From an uncultured Actinomycetes bacterium (GTDB lineage: Bacteria > Actinomycetota > Actinomycetes > Nanopelagicales > Nanopelagicaceae), in NCBI GenBank assembly GCA_903890345.1, contig CAITAV010000145.1, positions 1-11,471 of the forward strand: a stretch of 11,471 bases of DNA, given 5' to 3'. The notes beneath the pieces were generated by a model. It was given only the letters and a program-made list of their open reading frames with translations. It was not told where the DNA came from and searched no databases. The first letter of the stretch is position 1. The number at the start of each line of letters is the position of its first letter. A program made the position numbers and the translations under genes. Of this stretch, positions 7,051 to 11,471 are shown one piece after another.

Positions 7051-7875
7051 ATGAACTTAGGTATAGCTATTCCATTACTACTCTCAGTTAGTAGCGCTTA
7101 TCTTCTACTTCAAGATGAAGACATAACAGCATCTTCCAAATTCGTTGCTCAAAAAAGCAAACAAACTTCCACACTTTTTCCAAAATTCCGTGATCACGAA
7201 TCTGTAGTTCAACGATTAAATGAAATCGGCATGACAGATGAAAAGGATTTGAATCGCTTTAGATTTGAACAAATTGCAGTGATGATCGCATTAAGTTCTC
7301 TCTCCAGTTTTTTTCTGACCATTACCGGAAAGCCAGGTTTTATAGTTTTTGTCTTCGCTCTACTTGTTGGGATTTCTGGATATTTTATTTCTGATCGCGC
7401 CTTGACGAAAAAGATGAACCGAAACCGAATACTTCTGGAAAGTGAGTTCCCAGCAATTGTGGAGATGTTGACGCTATGCATGGCAGCTGGTGAAACTCCA
7501 TTGGGTGCCATGTCACGTGTTTCTCAAAGATCATCTGGTTTATTGAGTGCCGAATTCGCTCTTGTCATTAAGTCAGTAACGTCAGGAATTCCATTCCAGT
7601 TCGCCCTTGATGAAATGGGTAGACGAATTAAATCTACGCACATTCGAAGATTTGTTGACGCGCTCATAACTGCCATGCTCCGAGGCGCGCCGCTTGTTGA
7701 TGTTCTCCAAAGCCATGCTCGAAATGCACGAGAAGCCGAACGCAACCGAGTCCTGAGTGCCGCGGGTAAATCAGAAGTTTCCATGATGATTCCCGTAGTT
7801 TTTCTGATTCTGCCTATTTCAATTCTCTTTGCACTTTGGCCTTCGTTATCTAATCTGAATCTATTTTTAGCCTAA
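7051..7875 (+). CDS. tadC: Tad pilus inner-membrane platform protein TadC (T2SSF domain)
   Basis: 274 residues; partner of TadB in the inner-membrane platform of the Tad machine. An N-terminal membrane segment (about 3-21) is followed by a charged stretch, a hydrophobic pair (about 70-112), a T2SSF domain (about 125-245) with FPAIVEMLTLCMAAGETPLGA and a helix of the form RRIKSTHIRRFVDAL, and a final membrane segment containing MIPVVFLILPISILFAL. The start ATG lies 2 nt after the tadB stop with no clear Shine-Dalgarno sequence, consistent with translational coupling in one operon. Distant paralogue of TadB, as usual for tad loci. Confidence 0.92.
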   Translation: MNLGIAIPLLLSVSSAYLLLQDEDITASSKFVAQKSKQTSTLFPKFRDHESVVQRLNEIGMTDEKDLNRFRFEQIAVMIALSSLSSFFLTITGKPGFIVFVFALLVGISGYFISDRALTKKMNRNRILLESEFPAIVEMLTLCMAAGETPLGAMSRVSQRSSGLLSAEFALVIKSVTSGIPFQFALDEMGRRIKSTHIRRFVDALITAMLRGAPLVDVLQSHARNAREAERNRVLSAAGKSEVSMMIPVVFLILPISILFALWPSLSNLNLFLA

Positions 7876-7995
7876 TCTGAAGAAAATAATCAACAAATAG
7901 TTCTTGTCCACAACATCGGATTTTCTCTCGAGATATATGTGAACTTACTTGGAAGATCGGTTACAAATCATTCGCATCGAAAATCTAGGAGAAAA
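7876..7995 (+). promoter_or_regulatory. tadC to pilin-gene spacer
   Basis: This is the largest gap within the tad genes (120 bp to ATG 7996, 207 bp to ATG 8083), a usual place for a separate pilin promoter. It contains an 8-bp palindrome TCTCGAGA (7926-7933) followed by an AT-rich ATATATG. No well-spaced -35/-10 pair and no terminator hairpin could be identified. Confidence 0.25.
7987..7991 (+). promoter_or_regulatory. Ribosome binding site of the Flp-like pilin gene
   Basis: AGGAG, four A residues, then ATG 7996. It is one of the clearest Shine-Dalgarno sequences in the pilus region and the reason the 86-residue start is preferred over the upstream in-frame GTG at 7939. Confidence 0.65.
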
Positions 7996-8001
7996 ATGAA
8001 T
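7989..8001 (+). repeat. 13-bp direct repeat, copy 1, spanning RBS and start codon
   Basis: GAGAAAAATGAAT occurs here and again at 8076-8088, 87 bp (29 codons) apart and in the same frame. Each copy contains a purine-rich stretch and an ATG of the Flp-like gene. Confidence 0.9.
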
Positions 8002-8256
8002 CTAAAAAATAACGTAGCTGAAAATGCATCAATAAAAGTTGCCCTCAATATCTTCAGGGCCCAATCACTCATCAAGAGAAAAATGAATGAATCTAAGTTC
8101 ATCGCCGAATTAAATGACGAGCGTGGAGATGTACCTGGATGGGTTTTGGTTGTATTAATGACAACTGGACTTGTGACAGCGATATGGACCATTGCATCTC
8201 CACGCCTGAGTGCAATTTTGAAAAACTCTCTCGATTCAATGAATGGAATTCGCTAA
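7996..8256 (+). CDS. Flp-like small pilin subunit of the Tad locus
   Basis: 86 residues from ATG 7996, or 57 residues from the in-frame ATG at 8083, which repeats the same upstream sequence. The short form gives a 15-residue charged leader ending D-E-R-G, then a 42-residue body beginning DVPGWVLVVLMT with one hydrophobic helix and a short polar tail, which is the size and plan of a Flp pilin. It lacks the Glu-Tyr at +5/+6 of classical Flp prepilins (Trp and Val stand there); DVPGW-type small proteins occur in actinobacterial tad clusters to my knowledge. Position between tadC and the tadE-like genes supports a pilin role. The longer form adds a 29-residue basic leader of unknown use. It is the likely major fibre subunit, but no other candidate can be excluded outside the window. 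Confidence 0.65.
   Translation: MNLKNNVAENASIKVALNIFRAQSLIKRKMNESKFIAELNDERGDVPGWVLVVLMTTGLVTAIWTIASPRLSAILKNSLDSMNGIR
8076..8088 (+). repeat. 13-bp direct repeat, copy 2, spanning alternative RBS and start codon
   Basis: Second exact copy of GAGAAAAATGAAT, with ATG at 8083. Initiation here would give the 57-residue pilin with a conventional short leader. The Shine-Dalgarno match (AAGAG) is weaker than at copy 1 (AGGAG). Confidence 0.9.
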
Positions 8257-8259
8257 GTA

Positions 8260-8676
8260 ATGCATAAACAAAAAGTTCGCAAAAATCGTTCTTTCTGCAT
8301 AGCGATGCGCGCGAATATAAATGGAGCAGTGAAGGGAGCACAAGACGAGAGCGGATCCGTTGAAAGCGCTTTGGTTTTGATCCCTTTACTGATTCTGTTT
8401 CTAGTGACAATGCAAATAGGTGTTGCAATCAATTTTAGAAATATTGATAGAACATTTGCACAAAGTGAGGCATCTGAAAGAGCAATTTCTGGTCAATTTA
8501 CATCTGCGGATCGAGTTATGGACTTAAATCCATTTGGCACATTTAATTCTTTAGGTATTTTGATTACTAGAAGAGTAAGCAGTATTCCAATCGTAATTCC
8601 ATTTATCGGAAGTGTTATCAATAGAGGTCACCGCTCAGAAGTTACTGGCATAGCGGTGGTGGAAGCGCTTTCATGA
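8260..8676 (+). CDS. TadE-like pseudopilin (first copy)
   Basis: 138 residues. A basic N-terminal leader (residues 1-28) is followed by D29-E-S-G32, a prepilin-like junction, then SVESALVLIPLLILF and one membrane segment (about 37-57), and a mostly polar C-terminal domain (to 138) outside the membrane. The plan matches TadE/TadF minor pseudopilins, which are needed for Flp pilus assembly. Glu is at +3 after the Gly rather than the canonical +5, so processing by a prepilin peptidase is less certain than for the next gene. It starts three bases after the pilin stop and ends in an ATGA overlap with the next gene. ATG 8305 is an alternative start. Divergent in sequence from the second TadE-like protein. 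Confidence 0.72.
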   Translation: MHKQKVRKNRSFCIAMRANINGAVKGAQDESGSVESALVLIPLLILFLVTMQIGVAINFRNIDRTFAQSEASERAISGQFTSADRVMDLNPFGTFNSLGILITRRVSSIPIVIPFIGSVINRGHRSEVTGIAVVEALS

Positions 8677-9086
8677 AAAATTCGATAAGAAAGATTCGCT
8701 CCGAAGAGGGCAGCGCTGTTGTTGAGTTTGTCCTTCTTGCAATCCCCTTATTCATCCCCATAATTTTGTTTATGAGTACTTTCGCTGATGTAAGTGACAA
8801 AGAATCTATTGCTAGAACTCTTGCTCGAGAGAGTGTCCGTGGATTTGCATTATCGCGTGGGGATTTATCTGCGTATTCAACCGCTCACCTTATTGCTGCT
8901 GAAGGTGCGATGACTCTGGGATTAGACAGAAGCGAAATCTCCTCCATGAACGTACACATTCAATGTGAAACCTGGCCATGCATAACTCCCCGTAACAGAA
9001 TTTCGGTGACGGTAACTTTTTACTCGAATCAAGGTCATCGTGAGATTAGGGCTACAGCTGAAGAAGTTTTATCTCCGTGGGTGTGA
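8673..9086 (+). CDS. tadE: TadE-like pseudopilin (second copy)
   Basis: 137 residues and the clearest TadE of the set. A short basic leader (MKNSIRKIRS) leads to E11-E12-G13 followed by S-A-V-V-E18-F, a textbook prepilin junction with Glu at +5, then a membrane helix (about 19-38). The C-terminal domain contains a Cys-x4-Cys pair (QCETWPC) that could form a disulfide outside the membrane, with a beta-rich NRISVTVTFY strand, both usual in actinobacterial TadE proteins. The ATG overlaps the preceding stop as ATGA (8673-8676), indicating coupled translation. As a minor pseudopilin it should be processed by a prepilin peptidase, which is not encoded in this window. Confidence 0.85.
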   Translation: MKNSIRKIRSEEGSAVVEFVLLAIPLFIPIILFMSTFADVSDKESIARTLARESVRGFALSRGDLSAYSTAHLIAAEGAMTLGLDRSEISSMNVHIQCETWPCITPRNRISVTVTFYSNQGHREIRATAEEVLSPWV

Positions 9087-9087
9087 T

Positions 9088-9654
9088 GTGAAGAGCTTTA
9101 TCTTGAAAGTTTTGCAATTTGCAAGAGTCCAGTCTAAGAAATATGCCAACGATGAAGAGGGTTCTATCTCTCTATTAATTATTGGACTCTTTGTTGTAAC
9201 CGTTGCAACTTTACTTGTCATTACAAATATTGCTTCCATTGCAATTGCTCAAAGGTCTTTGGTCCAAGCAAGTGAAGCTGCTGTGCAACGTGCGGTTCAG
9301 AATCTAGATCTCAAGGCATATTATGTTGGTGAAGGTGGAATGCTTAGCGGTATTTTGAATAATGGTGACGTTCCAATTCCAATTGAATGCAGTTCTGCTA
9401 ACTCGGCCATAAGCGATGAGTTACGGCATTGGAACTCTGCAAACAGTTCACTTCTCAGAAGGGAAATCCGCGATATCTGGATGAGTGAATTTAATTGCGA
9501 TGGCGTCTCGGTTGGAATTAGTACAACAGCTTTTGCGGTACTTCCTCTGCAACTTCCATTTGTAAACCTTAAAAATATTCAACTACATACTTCCGTTGGT
9601 GCTACAAATACTCGCTCCAAAGGCCTTTACCTCTTTGGAATTCGCATCTCTTAG
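9088..9654 (+). CDS. TadG-like pilus assembly protein (Tad-type N-terminal helix)
   Basis: 188 residues from GTG 9088. A basic leader (1-21) ends in D-E-E-G25, followed by S-I-S-L-L and a membrane helix (about 27-50); the rest is an extracytoplasmic domain with two cysteines (in IECSS and FNCDG) and a terminal LYLFGIRIS strand. The short anchor directly after an acidic-Gly junction and its last place in the cluster fit the TadG/Flp pilus-assembly family. The frame is open back to 9040 inside tadE, but GTG 9088, one base after the tadE stop, is the likely start; no strong Shine-Dalgarno, so coupling is expected. Last gene of the pilus run; 53 bp separate it from prfB. Confidence 0.7.
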   Translation: MKSFILKVLQFARVQSKKYANDEEGSISLLIIGLFVVTVATLLVITNIASIAIAQRSLVQASEAAVQRAVQNLDLKAYYVGEGGMLSGILNNGDVPIPIECSSANSAISDELRHWNSANSSLLRREIRDIWMSEFNCDGVSVGISTTAFAVLPLQLPFVNLKNIQLHTSVGATNTRSKGLYLFGIRIS

Positions 9655-9695
9655 TTGGATACATACCTAAAATTCTTTTAAGTAACTAATCTCGC

Positions 9696-9701
9696 TATCC
9701 T
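9696..9701 (+). promoter_or_regulatory. Possible -10 element of prfB (leaderless transcript)
   Basis: TATCCT ends six bases before the prfB ATG at 9708 and there is no Shine-Dalgarno sequence in between. The arrangement predicts transcription starting at the A of the start codon. No strong -35 box is visible. Confidence 0.4.
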
Positions 9702-9707
9702 TTACCC

Positions 9708-10811
9708 ATGGCTGCGCGTGAATACGGGATAGAGATCGGTGCGATTGACGCGACCCTTGTTTCTATTGAGAAGGTTTTAGATCTTCCTAAACTACGCAAA
9801 TTAGCTGCCGAACTAGAAGAGCAAGCAGGGGTTCCTAATTTATGGGATGACCCAGATGCTGCTCAGAAAATAACAAGTCGTTTATCTCGTACACAATCTG
9901 TAATTTCTAAGTTGGAGAGTCTGCGCCAGAGAGTAAGTGATTTACCAATTCTTATTGAGTTAGCACAGAGTGAGAGTGATACTGCCTCTGCATTGACAGA
10001 TGCTGAAGCAGAGTTGGAATCAACAAAGAAAGCAATCAGTGAGTTAGAAGTACAGACTCTTCTTAATGGCGAATACGACGATCGCGATGCGCTCATCACA
10101 ATTCGTTCAGAAGCTGGTGGCGTTGAAGCAGCGGATTGGGCGCAGATGTTGATGCGCATGTATTTGCGTTATTGCGAACGTCACGTACTCAAAGTAGATA
10201 TTTTAGAAACTTCGTATGCAGAAGAAGCTGGAATTAAATCAACAACTTTTAAAGTAAGCGCCCCTTACGCATACGGAACTTTGTCAGTAGAACAAGGAAC
10301 GCATCGACTTGTTCGTATTTCACCTTTTGATAGCCAGAGCCGCCGCCACACATCATTTGCTGGTGTTGAAGTGGTGCCAGTTGTGGACCAAAGTGATCAT
10401 ATTGAAATCGATGAAAAAGAGATTCGTGTAGATGTTTATCGCTCATCTGGTCCTGGTGGACAAGGCGTGAATACAACAGATTCAGCGGTGCGTATTACTC
10501 ACCTGGCAACAGGCATTGTTGTTTCTTGTCAGAACGAGCGTTCACAAATACAAAACCGTGCAACTGCAATGGCAGTATTGCAATCAAAATTGTTAGAACG
10601 TCGTCGCCAAGAAGAGCAAGCAAAAATCAATGCACTAAAGGGTGATAACTCTGGTTCATGGGGAAATCAAATGCGTTCATATGTTCTTGCTCCGTATCAA
10701 ATGGTTAAAGATTTGCGCACCGATCATGAAACTGGAAATACAGGTGCAGTACTTGATGGCGAAATAGATGACTTCATCGAAGCCGGAATTCGTTGGAGAC
10801 GTAGTTCATAA
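9708..10811 (+). CDS. prfB: Peptide chain release factor 2
   Basis: 367-residue class I release factor that recognises UGA and UAA and triggers peptide release on the ribosome. Diagnostic features: anticodon-like SPF tripeptide at residues 205-207 (RISPFDSQSRRHTSF), which marks RF2 rather than RF1 (PxT), and the catalytic GGQ at 250-252 within SSGPGGQGVN. The N-terminal part is a charged helical domain (about 1-110) with NLWDDPDAAQ near 44-53. The C-terminal motif includes WGNQMRSYVL. Full length for the family. The reading frame is continuous: the autoregulatory +1 frameshift site around codon 26 known from many bacteria is absent, as expected in Actinobacteria. ATG 9708 seems leaderless. 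Followed by ftsE, a conserved actinobacterial neighbour. Confidence 0.98.
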   Translation: MAAREYGIEIGAIDATLVSIEKVLDLPKLRKLAAELEEQAGVPNLWDDPDAAQKITSRLSRTQSVISKLESLRQRVSDLPILIELAQSESDTASALTDAEAELESTKKAISELEVQTLLNGEYDDRDALITIRSEAGGVEAADWAQMLMRMYLRYCERHVLKVDILETSYAEEAGIKSTTFKVSAPYAYGTLSVEQGTHRLVRISPFDSQSRRHTSFAGVEVVPVVDQSDHIEIDEKEIRVDVYRSSGPGGQGVNTTDSAVRITHLATGIVVSCQNERSQIQNRATAMAVLQSKLLERRRQEEQAKINALKGDNSGSWGNQMRSYVLAPYQMVKDLRTDHETGNTGAVLDGEIDDFIEAGIRWRRSS

Positions 10812-10818
10812 ATTACGC

Positions 10819-10847
10819 GTGATTTACCGCACTCAGAGAAAAATCAC
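10819..10847 (+). repeat. Weak inverted repeat downstream of prfB
   Basis: GTGATTT (10819-10825) and AAATCAC (10841-10847) are perfect 7-bp complements with a 15-nt loop, beginning 8 bp after the prfB stop. The stem is AT-rich and not followed by a T run, so it is not a convincing intrinsic terminator; it may be chance. Confidence 0.3.
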
Positions 10848-10898
10848 AGGCTTACCTAGTACCTAATTCCCGATAAAAGTGCGTGTATTCCATAAACT

Positions 10899-11000
10899 AT
10901 GTCCAGTAAGGAAAGCGCAATAAATTTCTTATCTCCACGTGAGAAAAGAAAATTGTGGCGCTTAGGCCGAATTAATTGGAGCGCACGTGATTCGTTTTGA
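10899..11000 (+). CDS. Possible 33-residue small ORF overlapping the ftsE start
   Basis: ATG 10899 opens a 33-codon frame (MSSKESAINFLSPREKRKLW...) that ends at TGA 10998-11000, 14 bases inside ftsE and in another frame. The peptide is basic, with a KESA-to-REKRK helix, and has no hydrophobic segment. TATTCC at 10886-10891 is 7 nt before the ATG, so it could be leaderless, like the putative prfB start. Translation through it would deliver ribosomes onto the ftsE GTG, so it may act as a coupling leader. No homologue is recognised; it may equally be chance coding in the spacer. Confidence 0.3.
   Translation: MSSKESAINFLSPREKRKLWRLGRINWSARDSF
10978..10981 (+). promoter_or_regulatory. Ribosome binding site of ftsE
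   Basis: GGAG five bases before the GTG at 10987; it fixes the ftsE start, which also begins exactly at the conserved I-R-F-E-N-V-T-K-L-Y motif. Confidence 0.75.
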
Positions 11001-11471
11001 AAATGTAACGAAGCTTTATCCGGGGCAAGAGCGGGCAGCTCTTGAAAACGTCTCCCTTGAAATCATAAAAGGTGAATTCGTATTCCTTGTTGGTTTATCC
11101 GGATCAGGTAAGTCAACATTTCTTCGTTTGATTCTCCGTGAAGAGCGTCCAACATCAGGAACTATCCATGTTGCTGGAAAAGATTTAGGAACACTTGCAA
11201 CTCATAAGGTTCCTGAACTACGCCGCCAAGTCGGAACTGTTTTCCAAGATTTCCGCTTGCTGCCAAACAAAACTATTGCTGAAAACGTTGCATTCACATT
11301 GCATGTATTGGGTTATTCACAAAAAGAAATTAACCGTGAAATTCCTGAAGTTCTTGAGTTAGTTGGTCTAGAGGACAAAGCAGATCGTCTTCCAAATGAA
11401 ATTTCTGGTGGAGAACAACAGCGTGTGGCAATTGCCCGCGCATATGTAAGCCGCCCACCAATTCTTATTGC
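10987..11471 (+). CDS. ftsE: Cell division ATP-binding protein FtsE (partial, 3' end missing)
   Basis: ABC-type ATPase that with FtsX forms the membrane complex controlling septal peptidoglycan hydrolases. 161 complete codons are present; FtsE is usually about 225-230 residues. Seen: MIRFENVTKLYPG N-terminus, Walker A G36-L-S-G-S-G-K42-S-T, Q-loop VFQDFRLLPNKT, and the ABC signature ISGGEQQR at 139-146; Walker B lies at the cut edge (PPILIA). The VFQDFRLL and KTIAENVAF segments separate FtsE from other ABC ATPases. Start GTG 10987 has GGAG 5 nt upstream. Located 175 bp after prfB; ftsX is expected just beyond the right edge from usual actinobacterial order. Confidence 0.95.
   Translation, partial: MIRFENVTKLYPGQERAALENVSLEIIKGEFVFLVGLSGSGKSTFLRLILREERPTSGTIHVAGKDLGTLATHKVPELRRQVGTVFQDFRLLPNKTIAENVAFTLHVLGYSQKEINREIPEVLELVGLEDKADRLPNEISGGEQQRVAIARAYVSRPPILI

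Noticed and set aside
9040..9087. Upstream start of the TadG-like gene inside tadE
   Set aside because: It would add 16 residues overlapping tadE; the GTG at 9088 one base after the tadE stop gives a normal short basic leader before the D-E-E-G junction.
9770..9800. Programmed +1 frameshift site in prfB
   Set aside because: The frame is open through the region corresponding to codon 26; no in-frame TGA or CTTTGA slippery site occurs.
10812..10898. Intrinsic terminator after prfB
   Set aside because: The 7-bp AT-rich stem has a 15-nt loop and no following T run; recorded only as a weak inverted repeat.
1..11471. tRNA, rRNA, insertion sequence or phage attachment site
   Set aside because: No cloverleaf-like sequence, transposase motif, terminal inverted repeats or integrase was recognised anywhere; the window reads as ordinary chromosomal genes.

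Overview
This window looks like a chromosomal segment of a low-GC actinobacterium (GC in the low 40s % by eye). Three things point to Actinobacteria. The 2-oxoglutarate decarboxylase is the large fused kgd type, with an E2-like acyltransferase domain in front of the E1 domain. The TadA ATPase has actinobacterial motif variants (ITIEEVFEL, GMGTLHANS). The prfB-ftsE neighbourhood is typical of the phylum. Low GC, compact spacing and probable leaderless starts would fit freshwater planktonic Actinobacteria such as the acI/Nanopelagicales lineage, but that placement is an inference.

Layout: (1) 1-3447, minus strand: kgd, running off the left edge without its C-terminus. (2) 3448-3612: divergent intergenic region. 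(3) 3613-4359, plus: a short-chain dehydrogenase/reductase. (4) 4360-4740, minus: a four-helix membrane protein that meets the SDR stop-to-stop with no spacer. (5) 4765-5178, plus: a stand-alone degenerate GGDEF domain, starting only 24 bp from the divergent membrane-protein gene. (6) 5265-9654, plus: a compact Tad (tight adherence, type IVc) pilus locus: tadA ATPase, tadB and tadC platform proteins, a Flp-like pilin, two TadE-like pseudopilins and a TadG-like protein. (7) 9708-10811, plus: prfB (release factor 2). (8) 10899-11000: a possible 33-codon ORF overlapping the start of ftsE. (9) 10987-11471: ftsE, cut by the right edge.

The Tad genes form a coherent machine. TadA would power assembly from the cytoplasm, TadB/TadC would form the inner-membrane platform, and the four small proteins each carry a prepilin-like E-x-G/E-G junction ahead of one hydrophobic helix. 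No tadZ/ssd ATPase, prepilin peptidase or secretin is seen here. The place upstream of tadA where actinobacteria often carry a TadZ/ssd-like gene is taken by the degenerate GGDEF protein.

The most interesting observation is that this GGDEF protein has lost its catalytic signature (GVFEF in place of GGDEF; S48 and V50 in place of the DxD aspartates) yet keeps an RxxD motif (RGED, residues 72-75) exactly five residues before it. That is the inhibitory-site arrangement that binds cyclic-di-GMP in active cyclases and in effectors such as PelD. It may be a c-di-GMP receptor controlling the pilus. This is a hypothesis from motif reading, not a demonstrated function.
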